Shown here: in pieces, positions 40,873-49,573 of the stretch
Position numbering within the stretch: the first letter of the stretch is position 1
Layout: every line of letters begins with the position of its first letter
Assembly: GCA_003221895.1 (NCBI GenBank)
Contig: QHUJ01000130.1
Coordinates: forward strand, 1 to 58,907
DNA length: 58,907 bases
Origin: Gemmatimonadota bacterium
GTDB taxonomy: Bacteria > Gemmatimonadota > Gemmatimonadetes > Gemmatimonadales > GWC2-71-9
Direction: 5' to 3'
Program-made: the position numbers and the translations under genes
Notes under the pieces: model-generated
Told to the model about the DNA's origin: nothing
What the model saw: only the letters and a program-made list of their open reading frames with translations
Database searches by the model: none

Positions 40873-42362
40873 GCTGGCTCCTGTGGCCGTCCGGCCGTCA
40901 GGCCGTCCGGCCGCCCAACAAGCGACGAGATCATTCCCACCACCACCGTGACGAGAGTACCGAGCGGCACGTACCAGGGCCACGCGAGCCCAGGCAGCCA
41001 GTGCACCGGGAAGTGCGGAAGCACCGCGCCCAGCACGACGGGTGACATGAGGACGACACTCACAGCGATCGCGACGATCACGTCGATTTGGCGCGCCCGC
41101 GGCCAGGCCCCACCGAGGATGTACGTCCCGAGCAGGCTGCCGTAGGTGAGCGACGCGATACTCAGGGCCAACTGCACGACGGGTGTATCTCGATCGCCGA
41201 TGAAGACGATCGCGCCCATCACGAGCACCGCAGTCCAGATCAGGGTAAGCCAGCGTCCCACCCACAACAGGTGTTCCAGGTCGTGCCGGCCGGTGAGGGG
41301 AGCGTAGAAATCATGCGTCGAAGCGGAGGCGAGAGAGTTGACGGCCGACGCATGGCTGCTCATGGCAGCGGCCAGGATTCCCGCGACCACCAGTCCCGCG
41401 AGCCCGGCTGGAAGTTGCGTGATCACGAACGTTGGGTAGATCGCGTCACTTCGCATGACGCCATCGTCCGCGCCGGCGAGCCACAGGCTCGTGCCGACGA
41501 GGAGGAACAGGGCGAACTGCGCGATGATGAACACGCCAGACCCGATGAGTGCCCGCTGTGCATCCCGCAGTCCCCGTGCCGCCAGCAGCCGCTGCACGAT
41601 CAGATGATCGGTGCCATGCGATGCAGCGGCGAGAAGCGCTCCACCCACCAACCCGCCCCAGAACGTGTACAGAACTTTGAAGGAGGGCCGAAAGTCGAGG
41701 ACGGCAAGTTTCCCTGCGTCCCACGCGCGGGCGAACGCACCCCAGCCCCCCGCGAGATGCGTGGCGACGATGAGCGTTGCAATCCCCCCGAGCAGATAGA
41801 CGCCCAGCTGGATGACGTCCACCCACACCACGGCACGGAGACCGCCGAACCAGGTGTAGAGGAGTGTCACGATGCCGATTGCCAGGATCCCGATTACGAG
41901 GGCCTTGTCGGTGGGTTTGCCGTACGTGATGATAGCGAGTGGAATCGCGGTCGCGAAGATCCGGACGCAGTCGGCCAATGCGCGTGTCACGAGAAAAACG
42001 GCGGACGCGCTCCGCCGTGCAGCTGGCCCGAAGCGTCGCTCCAAACGCTGGTACGCCGTGTCCTGGGTTCCCTCGAAGTAGCCCGGGAGCAAGAGCTTGG
42101 CGACGCCGATCCGGCCGACCAAATAACCAAATGCGATCTGCAAGAATGTGAGATCCCCCCGCGCCGCGATCCCAGGGACCGAGATCACAGTGACGGCCGA
42201 CGTTTCTGTGGCGACGACCGACAGCATCAAGGCCCACCAGGGAAGCCCGCGGTGCCCGAGGAAATAGTCTGTGGCGTCGCGCTGCCGTCCCGCCAGCGCC
42301 AACCCGAACACGATGACGGCGGCGAAGTACGCGACAATGACGGTGATGTCGAGCGGACGCAC
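40869..42362 (-). CDS. Sodium:solute symporter (SSS family)
   Basis: 497 aa, about 13 membrane helices. DATDYFLGHRGLPWWALMLSVVATETSAVT is the classic SSS helix-2 region, and FGGLRAVVWVDVIQLGVYLLGG the later Na+/substrate part. In this cluster it is upstream of and overlapping a GlcNAc/MurNAc-type kinase, suggesting uptake of an amino sugar or a muropeptide sugar; the substrate is inferred from context. GTG start lies 13 bases after the stem of the upstream ErpA terminator, without a ribosome site. Confidence 0.85.
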   Translation of the reverse strand: MRPLDITVIVAYFAAVIVFGLALAGRQRDATDYFLGHRGLPWWALMLSVVATETSAVTVISVPGIAARGDLTFLQIAFGYLVGRIGVAKLLLPGYFEGTQDTAYQRLERRFGPAARRSASAVFLVTRALADCVRIFATAIPLAIITYGKPTDKALVIGILAIGIVTLLYTWFGGLRAVVWVDVIQLGVYLLGGIATLIVATHLAGGWGAFARAWDAGKLAVLDFRPSFKVLYTFWGGLVGGALLAAASHGTDHLIVQRLLAARGLRDAQRALIGSGVFIIAQFALFLLVGTSLWLAGADDGVMRSDAIYPTFVITQLPAGLAGLVVAGILAAAMSSHASAVNSLASASTHDFYAPLTGRHDLEHLLWVGRWLTLIWTAVLVMGAIVFIGDRDTPVVQLALSIASLTYGSLLGTYILGGAWPRARQIDVIVAIAVSVVLMSPVVLGAVLPHFPVHWLPGLAWPWYVPLGTLVTVVVGMISSLVGRPDGLTAGRPQEPA

Positions 42363-42365
42363 GGC

Positions 42366-42400
42366 TAGAAAAGAAAGGGCCCGCGACCTGCGCGGGCCCT
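42366..42400 (-). terminator. Intrinsic terminator of the ErpA-like gene
   Basis: Stem 42376-42385 with 42391-42400 (10 bp perfect, loop five bases). On the minus strand it is followed by TTCTTTT. It lies between the ErpA-like stop and the start of the symporter at 42362, leaving no room for a normal leader. Confidence 0.88.
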
Positions 42401-42427
42401 GACTCCTGTATCAGGATGGATCAACGC

Positions 42428-42784
42428 TCAAACCGTGAACGACGATCCGCAGCCACAGCCACCGGACGCGTTCGGGTTCTCGAACGCAAACCCGGATTCC
42501 TGGAAGTTGCTCTTGTAGTCGATCACCGTCCCGTTGAGATACTGCGAGCTGAATTCATCGACAAACAGACGTACGCCTGCGCTTTCGATCACCACGTCAT
42601 CCGACCCCGGCTGCTCTTCGATGTTCAGGCTGTAACGGAAACCCGAGCAGCCGCCCGGCAGCACGGCGACGCGCAGCCCAGCCGACTCCTGCGGCACCTT
42701 CTCCTCGGCCAGGAATTTCTTGACTTCTTGCCCCGCGCGCTCAGTGAGCGTGAGGGTCACGGTTGGTCTCTGTGTCGTGCTCAT
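42428..42784 (-). CDS. erpA: HesB/IscA/ErpA-type iron-sulfur carrier
   Basis: 118 aa. The three ligand cysteines are present: Cys46 (LPGGCSGFRYSL) and Cys110/Cys112 (GGCGCGSSFTV). VDEFSSQYLNGTVIDY and FENPNA complete the A-type carrier signature. It receives [4Fe-4S]/[2Fe-2S] clusters from the scaffold and delivers them to apoenzymes. ATG at 42784 gives MSTTQRP; an in-frame start at 42835 would extend upstream without support. Divergent from the second symporter. No isc/suf genes nearby, as often for ErpA. Confidence 0.88.
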   Translation of the reverse strand: MSTTQRPTVTLTLTERAGQEVKKFLAEEKVPQESAGLRVAVLPGGCSGFRYSLNIEEQPGSDDVVIESAGVRLFVDEFSSQYLNGTVIDYKSNFQESGFAFENPNASGGCGCGSSFTV

Positions 42785-42879
42785 CACTATCCTCCAGTCT
42801 GGCAGCAACTTAGAAGGTCGCCGCCAGGCTGTCAACCGCGGCTTGCCTAACTCGCAGTCACCCCGCCAATTGGTGGCCC

Positions 42880-44634
42880 ATGCGACTGACCATCATCGAC
42901 TGGCTCGTCATCGGCGCGTACTTCGCGCTGAACGTCGGAATCGGTTTCTACTACAAGGCCCGGGCGTCGAGCAGCGTCAGCGAATTCTTCCTTTCCGGTC
43001 GCAACGTGCCGTGGTGGCTCGCCGGCACGTCGATGGTCGCGACGACGTTCGCCGCGGACACCCCGCTCGTCGTTACGGGCCTCGTAGCGAAGAATGGCAT
43101 CGCAGGCAACTGGATCTGGTGGAGCTTCCTGATGAGCGGGATGCTCACCGTGTTCTTTTACGCGCGGCTGTGGCGGCGCGCCGGGGTGATGACGGACATC
43201 GAGTTCGCCGAGATCCGCTATTCGGGAAAGCCAGCCGCGTTCCTGCGCGGCTTTCGCTCGGTGTACCTGGGCGTGATCGTCAACTGCATCATCCTGGGCT
43301 GGGTCAACCTCGCGATGGTGAAGATCCTGGGCCTGATATTCGGGATCGATAAAAACCACGCGCTCCTCATCGTCCTCGGTTTGATCGCCCTGACGTCCTT
43401 TATTTCAACCTTGGCGGGACTCTGGGGCGTGCTCGTCACCGACATGGTGCAGTTCGTGATCAAGATGGGCATGGTGATCGTACTGGCCGTGTTTGCCGTG
43501 AACGCGGTCGGCGGCATCGACATGATGAAAGAGAAGCTGATCTCGAGTGGCCGCGGTGAAGCGTTGAATCTCGTGCCGGCTTTGAATTCGGTGTGGATGC
43601 CGATGATCACGTTCCTCGTGTACGTGTCGGTGAACTGGTGGGCGACGTGGTATCCAGGAGCTGAGCCCGGCGGCGGAGGATATGTCGCGCAGCGCATGTT
43701 CAGCGCCAAGGACGAGCGGCATTCGATGCTTGCGACGCTCTGGTTCAACATCGCGCACTACGCCATCCGGCCGTGGCCGTGGATTCTCACCGCGCTCGCG
43801 TCGCTGATTCTGTTTCCGGGGCTCAAGGACCCCGAGACCGGCTACATCCGCGTGCTCATCGACTATCTGCCGGCGTCGCTTCGCGGGCTCATGATCGCCG
43901 CCTTCGCGGCCGCGTACATGTCCACCATCGCGACGCAGCTCAACTGGGGCGCGTCCTATCTGATCAACGACTTCTGGCGCCGGTTCGTGAAACGGGACGG
44001 CTCGGAACAGTACTACGTCCGGGCGTCACAAGTGGCCACGGTGCTGCTCACCCTCGTTTCCGCGGAGATCACGCGCCACATGGACTCGATCGGTGGCGCG
44101 TGGAAGGTGCTGATCGTCACGGGGGCGGGAACCGGTGGGGTGTTGCTACTGCGCTGGTACTGGTGGCGCATCAACGCGTGGAGTGAAGTCGCGGCCATGA
44201 TCTGCGCCGCGGTCGTATCGATCTCGCTGCAGGTGGTCTTTGGGTTCGACACCGACCAGCCGAAGCAATTCGCCCTGGTGATGCTCACCACTGTCGCGAT
44301 CACGACCATCGTGTGGCTGGCCGTCACTTATCTCACCAGCCCGGAGCCGAACGAGACCCTGGTCGCCTTCTACCGGCGCACCCATCCGTCACGAACCGGG
44401 TGGGCGCCGATCGCCGCACTCGCGCCCGAGGTCAAGGTCGCGAGCGATGGACTGAACAACCTGCTGGACTGGGTGGCCGGCTGCGCGCTAGTCTACGGGG
44501 TGCTGTTCGGTGTCGGAAAGCTCTTGCTGGGCGACGTGACAACTGGACTGATCTTGCTGGCGATCAGCGCGATCAGCGGTATCGTGATCTACCGCGACTT
44601 GTCGCGCCGGGGTTGGGCTACGGTGGTGGAGTGA
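42880..44634 (+). CDS. Sodium:solute symporter, large SSS-family member
   Basis: 584 aa, about 14 helices. SVSEFFLSGRNVPWWLAGTSMVATTFAADTPLVVTG is the SSS signature region; the Asp-Thr-Pro-Leu variation differs from the first symporter. The protein carries a cytosolic insert near the C-terminus (TSPEPNETLVAFYRRTHP) typical of SSS proteins found next to peptidoglycan-degradation or sugar genes. Substrate unknown. It is divergent from erpA and convergent with the serine hydrolase. Confidence 0.85.
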   Translation: MRLTIIDWLVIGAYFALNVGIGFYYKARASSSVSEFFLSGRNVPWWLAGTSMVATTFAADTPLVVTGLVAKNGIAGNWIWWSFLMSGMLTVFFYARLWRRAGVMTDIEFAEIRYSGKPAAFLRGFRSVYLGVIVNCIILGWVNLAMVKILGLIFGIDKNHALLIVLGLIALTSFISTLAGLWGVLVTDMVQFVIKMGMVIVLAVFAVNAVGGIDMMKEKLISSGRGEALNLVPALNSVWMPMITFLVYVSVNWWATWYPGAEPGGGGYVAQRMFSAKDERHSMLATLWFNIAHYAIRPWPWILTALASLILFPGLKDPETGYIRVLIDYLPASLRGLMIAAFAAAYMSTIATQLNWGASYLINDFWRRFVKRDGSEQYYVRASQVATVLLTLVSAEITRHMDSIGGAWKVLIVTGAGTGGVLLLRWYWWRINAWSEVAAMICAAVVSISLQVVFGFDTDQPKQFALVMLTTVAITTIVWLAVTYLTSPEPNETLVAFYRRTHPSRTGWAPIAALAPEVKVASDGLNNLLDWVAGCALVYGVLFGVGKLLLGDVTTGLILLAISAISGIVIYRDLSRRGWATVVE

Positions 44635-45799
44635 GCGCGTCGTTCACGAGATCGGCCGCGCGCCTGCGTACCTGAAGGATTTTGGTGTTGGCGCGTGTGG
44701 GATTCACGCGGTTCGTCAGCAGGATAATGAAGAGGTCGCGGTCGGGGTCGAACCAGATGGACGTGCCGGTGAAGCCGGTGTGTCCGAATGCGTTCGGCCC
44801 CATTTTCGTTCCGGCGCTCGAGTTCTCGGACGGCGTGTCCCAGCCCAGCGCTCGGCTGGAGCCGGGAGGAATATTCTGACGCGCGGTGAACGTCCGGACC
44901 AGGCTGGAACTCAGCTTGGGTGCGTTCCCCCCGGGCTGCCCGCCCGCGGGTGACACCCCCGCTCTGGTTTCGAGCAGCCACCGCGCAAACCTGGCCAAGT
45001 CTGGCGCCGTACTGAACAACCCCGCGTGTCCTGAAACGCCTCCGAGTCTCCCCGCATTCTCATCATGCACTTCGCCGCGAAGCAGTCGATGGCGAAAGGC
45101 CGTGTCATTCTCAGTCGGCGCGATGCGATCGCGCCAGCTCTGAGGCGGAAGGAATCGCGTGGACTTCATGCCGAGTGGTTCGAACAGGCGAGCATCGAGG
45201 AATTCATTCAGCCGCTGGCCGGTGATCGCTTCAACCGCCTGCGTGAGCGTGATCGCGCCGAGGTCCGAGTAGATGAACGTGTCGCCCGGTTGGCGCAGGA
45301 GGGCCGTGGTGTCGATCAGCGCCAGAGCCTCGTCGCGTGTCTTGGCTTCGGCGTACGTTGGGCGCCAGGCCGGCATCCCGGAGGAATGTGTGAGCAGGTG
45401 CCGAATGGTCACGCGCTCCTTGTTCGCTCCCTGGAATGCGGGAACGTACTGCTGCACCGGTGCATTGAGATCGAGCTTGCCCGAATCGACGAGCATCATC
45501 GCCGCGGTCGTCAGACCGATGACCTTCGTAAGCGATGCGAGATCGTAGATCGTCTCAGTGGTGACGGGGCGGGGATCGTCCGCTCCATAATGACCCATGG
45601 CCGCGAGCAGCACGACGCTGTCGCGGTACCCCACCGCAATCACGCCACCCGGAAAAGCGCTATCGACCTGCGAACGCAGATACCCGACGACCGGATCGAA
45701 GCGGCCATATGATGGCGCGGTGGCGGGTGCCGGCGCCGCATGCGAGTGCGCGCAGCCAATCAGCAGCAGCGCGGCGACCCGTGCCGTCCGTCGAGGCAT
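44618..45799 (-). CDS. Serine hydrolase of the beta-lactamase/DD-peptidase family, lipoprotein
   Basis: 393 aa. Lipobox LIGC with Cys16. Active-site Ser88 and Lys91 (LASLTK), Tyr of YSDLG, and HTGFTG as third motif show a class C-type/AmpH-like fold (SxxK, YxN variant YSD, HTG). The protein may cleave D-Ala- or stem-peptide-containing substrates; it is probably not a resistance beta-lactamase. Its ATG overlaps the NagZ-like stop (TGATG). Convergent with the SSS gene, whose last 17 bases it overlaps. Confidence 0.83.
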   Translation of the reverse strand: MPRRTARVAALLLIGCAHSHAAPAPATAPSYGRFDPVVGYLRSQVDSAFPGGVIAVGYRDSVVLLAAMGHYGADDPRPVTTETIYDLASLTKVIGLTTAAMMLVDSGKLDLNAPVQQYVPAFQGANKERVTIRHLLTHSSGMPAWRPTYAEAKTRDEALALIDTTALLRQPGDTFIYSDLGAITLTQAVEAITGQRLNEFLDARLFEPLGMKSTRFLPPQSWRDRIAPTENDTAFRHRLLRGEVHDENAGRLGGVSGHAGLFSTAPDLARFARWLLETRAGVSPAGGQPGGNAPKLSSSLVRTFTARQNIPPGSSRALGWDTPSENSSAGTKMGPNAFGHTGFTGTSIWFDPDRDLFIILLTNRVNPTRANTKILQVRRRAADLVNDALTPPP

Positions 45800-47562
45800 C
45801 ACGGGATGATGATGTGCGCCGGCGGCCTCGGGGGCGCCAGCGTGGAATCCGAGACCACCAGGCCATAGCCGATCGGATAGCCAGGCGGAATGCGAATCGG
45901 CAGCTTGCCGCGAATTGGTGACCAGCCGAGCAACGCCCGACCGGCGGCACGTTCCGCCGAGCGGACGCCGCTCCACGCGATGAGATACGATTTCACCTTC
46001 GGTGCCTGACTGAGCAGGTACGGGCTGCCGAGCGACACGAGCACCGTCGGCTTCACCGAGTCGGTGACCGCGATGAGCCGGGCCAGAGAATCGGGCAACG
46101 CGATGTTTCCCCTCGACGATATGGGACGCACGTTCATCGCGAATACGATGGTGGGCGCGCGAGTGATGGTCGTGCGGGCCGAGTCGTAGGATGCGGTTCC
46201 CGACATCGGCCACAGCCGAAAGAAGCTCACACTGTCGCCGCCGAGCCGCAGCAGCTCGAGCATGCGCTGGCCGACGTAGCTGTTGAGTTCATCGCCGTAG
46301 GCGATCAGCGCGATGCGACTGCGGGCACCGCGGAGCCGCGCGATCGTGCCGGCGGTGTCGCGCACCAACGTCAGCGCGCGCTGGGCGATGTCGTCCGCCG
46401 CGTCCTGGAATGTTTTGGACCCGACCACCCGCGCAATCGAATCGAGTGGCACGGTACGCCGACCGAAAAGTCCCAGGCTGCGCTTCACTTCCAACACGCG
46501 CCGCACCGATGCATCGAGCCGCTCGGCGGAGAAGCGTTTGGTCTGCAATGCTGTGAGCATGGACGCGATCGCGGAGTCGGGATCCGCCGGCATGAGCAGG
46601 AGGTCCGACCCCGCCACGAAGGCGCGCACCGCGGCCTCACCGGCGCCGTATTTGGCCACGATCGATCCCATCATCAGCGCGTCCGTCACGACCATGCCGC
46701 GGAACCGCAGTGAATCGCGCAGCAGGCCCGTGAGGACCGCGCCCGACAGCGTCGCCGGATCTTCGCTGCCGGTGAGCGCCGGATACGCGATGTGAGCGGT
46801 CATGACGACCTGAGCCCCGGCGTCGATGCCCGCGCGGAACGGCACCAGCTCGACGGAATCGAGCCGGGAGTAATCGGAGCGGATCGTGGGTAGACCGATG
46901 TGCGAATCAGTCTCGGTATCGCCGTGCCCGGGGAAGTGCTTCAGGGTGGCGAGCATGCCATTGTCCTGCAGCCCGCGCACGTAGGCGCGCACCAGACGCG
47001 CAACCGCGCGGGGATCCTCGCCGAACGAGCGGATATTGATGATCGGGTTCAGCGGATTGTTGTTGACGTCGGCGTCGGGCGCAAAGTTCACGTGAATGCC
47101 CACCGCCCGACCCTCGAGGGCGGCGACGCGGCCGATGGTATAGGCGTCGCGCTCAGCGCCCGTCGCCCCGGCGGCCATGATCATCGGGAACGCCGTCGCG
47201 CCCACGACGCGCATGCCAGCGCCCCATTCGAGATCTGCCGAGACCAGCAGTGGCAGCTTGGAGCGGCGCTGCAGCGCATTCAGTTTGGCGGCGATGTCGT
47301 ACGGTGAGCCGACCGAGACGATGATCCCGCCGACTTCGAGCGAATCGACCCAGCGCGTCGCGATCTGGTAGGCGGAGTCGTCCAGCGCCATGTAGTTTCC
47401 GCCGAGCCAGGGCACCACGAGCTGAGCTATCTTCTGTCGTGGTGTCAGCTTCGCGAGCACCGCGTCAACGGAAACCGGCGCCGGTGCGGCGGGCCGGGCG
47501 GTTTGGCTGCCGCCACACGCGGTCAACAGCGTAACGATCAGGAGTGTATGCGCGCGCATCAT
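45799..47562 (-). CDS. nagZ: GH3 beta-N-acetylhexosaminidase (NagZ-like) lipoprotein
   Basis: 587 aa. Lipobox TAC with Cys16. The GH3 barrel has the NagZ signature KHFPGHGDTETDSHIGLP (His in the mobile loop acting as acid/base) and nucleophile Asp in VVTDALMMGSI near residue 297. The C-terminal GH3 domain (about 390-587) is present, so it is the longer two-domain form. It removes GlcNAc from muropeptides or chitin-like oligomers at the cell surface or periplasm. Divergent from and overlapping at the start with the NamZ-like gene; next gene is coupled. Confidence 0.88.
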   Translation of the reverse strand: MMRAHTLLIVTLLTACGGSQTARPAAPAPVSVDAVLAKLTPRQKIAQLVVPWLGGNYMALDDSAYQIATRWVDSLEVGGIIVSVGSPYDIAAKLNALQRRSKLPLLVSADLEWGAGMRVVGATAFPMIMAAGATGAERDAYTIGRVAALEGRAVGIHVNFAPDADVNNNPLNPIINIRSFGEDPRAVARLVRAYVRGLQDNGMLATLKHFPGHGDTETDSHIGLPTIRSDYSRLDSVELVPFRAGIDAGAQVVMTAHIAYPALTGSEDPATLSGAVLTGLLRDSLRFRGMVVTDALMMGSIVAKYGAGEAAVRAFVAGSDLLLMPADPDSAIASMLTALQTKRFSAERLDASVRRVLEVKRSLGLFGRRTVPLDSIARVVGSKTFQDAADDIAQRALTLVRDTAGTIARLRGARSRIALIAYGDELNSYVGQRMLELLRLGGDSVSFFRLWPMSGTASYDSARTTITRAPTIVFAMNVRPISSRGNIALPDSLARLIAVTDSVKPTVLVSLGSPYLLSQAPKVKSYLIAWSGVRSAERAAGRALLGWSPIRGKLPIRIPPGYPIGYGLVVSDSTLAPPRPPAHIIIP

Positions 47563-48786
47563 CTCGTTGTCATTGTCTGTGGACTCGGCTGCTCCGCGGG
47601 ATCTCGTACGCCTTCACCGCCGGCGATCCAGGTCCGGCCCGGTATTGAAGTGCTGCTGGCCGACTCGACTCATCTGATTGCCGGCAAACGTCTCGGCCTG
47701 CTCTCGAACCATACCGGGGTCGATCACCTCGGTCGCCGTGATGTCGATCTCCTGCGCACGGCTCACGACACACGGCTTACGGTGTTATTCAGTCCCGAGC
47801 ACGGATTTCGGGGAACGGAAGATCGTCCCGGACTGCCCGACAGCAGGGATTCGGCTACCGGCCTCCCAATCTACAGTCTCTATGGCGGATCGCGTAGCGC
47901 GGCGCGATCCGCCCTCGATTCCGTCGACGTGGTACTGATCGATCTGCAGGACATCGGCGCCCGCTATTACACGTATATCGCGACGGCGACGATCCTGATG
48001 CGCGACGCCGCGCGCGCCGGGAAACGCGTGATCGTGCTCGATCGCCCCGATCCGGTCGGCGGAGTCGCCGTCCAGGGCAACGTCCGCCCGCGCGTGGGCG
48101 ATCCGGATTCCGCCTTCGTCGGATTCCTGCCGATCGCGATGCGTCACGGGATGACCCTCGGTGAGCTCGCGCTCATGGCGAACGACGTCATGGCCATCGG
48201 CGCCGATCTGGCCGTCGTGCCCGCGGCAGGCTGGAAGCGCGACATGCTATACGACCAGACGAGTCTCCCCTGGGTCAAACCGTCGCCAAACATGCCCGAT
48301 CTCGAGAGCGCCCTTCATTATCCCGGCCTCTGCCTGTTCGAGGGTACGAACGTCTCCGTCGGCCGCGGCACCGGGATGGCGTTTCAGGTCCTTGGCGCAC
48401 CGTGGCTGAATCCCACGGAGGTCCTCAAGCGGCTGGATCCAGCGGGGCTCGCCGGCGTGGAAATCACGCCGGCCGTCTTCACGCCCGTCGCGCCCACCGA
48501 CGGGAAATACGCGGGCATCGCCCTGCACGGGGTGCGAGTCCACGTGACTGACCGGACCGGGTACGATCCCACGAAGCTCGCCGTCGCGCTCCTTGTCGCC
48601 ATCCGCGCGACGCATCCTACGCAGTTCCAGTTCCGCGCGGAGAGTTTTGACCGGCTCGCCGCGGGACCGGAGCTGCGGGCGGCCATCGAGGCGGGGAACC
48701 TCGCGCCCGCGGCTTGGGGGTCGTGGGACGCCGATCTCGTACGCTTCCGCGCGCTGCGGGCGAAGTATTTGCTGAAGGAGTATTAG
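47548..48786 (+). CDS. namZ: Exo-beta-N-acetylmuramidase NamZ-like (DUF1343) lipoprotein
   Basis: 412 aa. Lipobox GLGC with Cys15. DUF1343 hallmarks: LGLLSNHTGVD, FSPEHGFRG (with the Glu proposed as catalytic in Bacillus NamZ), IDLQDIGARYYTYI, LDRPDPVGG, PGLCLFEGTN-SVGRGT. NamZ removes terminal MurNAc from peptidoglycan fragments, complementing NagZ. Its ATG at 47548 lies inside the 5' end of the divergent nagZ; the overlap is 15 bases. An in-frame start at 47503 lacks the lipoprotein signal. Confidence 0.87.
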   Translation: MRAHHLVVIVCGLGCSAGSRTPSPPAIQVRPGIEVLLADSTHLIAGKRLGLLSNHTGVDHLGRRDVDLLRTAHDTRLTVLFSPEHGFRGTEDRPGLPDSRDSATGLPIYSLYGGSRSAARSALDSVDVVLIDLQDIGARYYTYIATATILMRDAARAGKRVIVLDRPDPVGGVAVQGNVRPRVGDPDSAFVGFLPIAMRHGMTLGELALMANDVMAIGADLAVVPAAGWKRDMLYDQTSLPWVKPSPNMPDLESALHYPGLCLFEGTNVSVGRGTGMAFQVLGAPWLNPTEVLKRLDPAGLAGVEITPAVFTPVAPTDGKYAGIALHGVRVHVTDRTGYDPTKLAVALLVAIRATHPTQFQFRAESFDRLAAGPELRAAIEAGNLAPAAWGSWDADLVRFRALRAKYLLKEY

Positions 48787-48858
48787 CCGGCGCATTGCCC
48801 ATTGGTGCATGTTCCAGCAAATCAAGGGTTTTAGACCTACCGCCCCTGCGGCCGGCGA

Positions 48859-48874
48859 TTAGCTTCTCCCGGGC
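48859..48874 (+). promoter_or_regulatory. Candidate -10 box before the CDP-alcohol transferase gene
   Basis: TTAGCT at 48859-48864 lies ten bases before the ATG at 48875. The 20-base environment (ATTAGCTTCTCCCGGG) closely resembles the one at 50995-51010 upstream of the pyrophosphatase gene (ATTAGCTTGTCCCGGC). No -35 at standard spacing. Confidence 0.35.
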
Positions 48875-49573
48875 ATGAATGTCATCCCCCAGAGCATCAA
48901 GGACGGTTTTGTCCGATTGACCGGCCCGCTGGTGCGTGCCTTGATTCGCGGCGGCGTCCATCCGAACGCAATTACGACCCTCGGTACCCTGGTGCTGATC
49001 GGCTCGGGCATTGCGTTCGGACTCAGCAAGGTCCGGCTGGGGGGTTCTCTGCTGCTGCTGAGCGGGGTGTTCGACATTCTCGACGGTCAGGTCGCGCGTC
49101 AGGGCGCTATGATGACCACGTTCGGCGCGTTCTACGACTCGACGGTCGACCGGATCGGCGAAGCAGCGGTCTTTACGGGATTGATCATCTACTTTCTGAC
49201 CGGTCCGCTGCCGCTGGAGCTCGTACCGACCGCGTTCGCGGCGGGATTGATCGCGCTCGTCGCGTCGCTGCTCGTCTCGTACACGCGGGCGAGGGCGGAA
49301 GGGCTCGGGGTCGAGTGCAAAGTGGGCATTGCGGCGCGCGCGGAGCGGATTCTCTTCCTCGGCCTGCCCGCGATGGTGTTCGGGGAAGGGCCGGGGCGCC
49401 CAGGCGTCCTGCTGTTCTATATCGTGTCCGTGCTCGCGTTCGTCTCCGTGATCACGGTGATCCAGCGGATCGCGCATGTCGCGCGCGTGGCGCGCGGCGT
49501 TCCGCCGCCCGCGCCGTTTCCCAAACGTGAGACGTTACCAGGAGTCGCGGCGGTACGCCGCAAGGGACACTGA
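48875..49573 (+). CDS. CDP-alcohol phosphatidyltransferase, possible phosphatidylinositol(-phosphate) synthase
   Basis: 232 aa, about six helices. The CDP-OH-P motif is intact: DILDGQVARQGAMMTTFGAF and Asp-x3-Asp (YDSTVD), i.e. D-x2-DG-x2-AR-x8-G-x3-D-x3-D. It transfers a phosphatidyl or similar group from CDP-diacylglycerol to an alcohol. The next gene, overlapping by one base (TGATG), is inositol-3-phosphate synthase, so the alcohol is probably inositol or inositol phosphate. Actinobacterial PIP synthases and Bacteroides inositol-lipid enzymes have the same motif and context. Confidence 0.8.
   Translation: MNVIPQSIKDGFVRLTGPLVRALIRGGVHPNAITTLGTLVLIGSGIAFGLSKVRLGGSLLLLSGVFDILDGQVARQGAMMTTFGAFYDSTVDRIGEAAVFTGLIIYFLTGPLPLELVPTAFAAGLIALVASLLVSYTRARAEGLGVECKVGIAARAERILFLGLPAMVFGEGPGRPGVLLFYIVSVLAFVSVITVIQRIAHVARVARGVPPPAPFPKRETLPGVAAVRRKGH

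Noticed and set aside
44618-45799. Serine hydrolase as an antibiotic-resistance beta-lactamase
   Set aside because: SxxK/YSD/HTG motifs are shared by DD-peptidases and esterases, and the locus is peptidoglycan salvage; no specific resistance feature is visible.
44618-46213. A longer serine-hydrolase reading frame starting at 46213
   Set aside because: The extension overlaps nagZ antisense-free but in a different frame of the same strand; the lipobox-bearing start at 45799, coupled to nagZ, is better.
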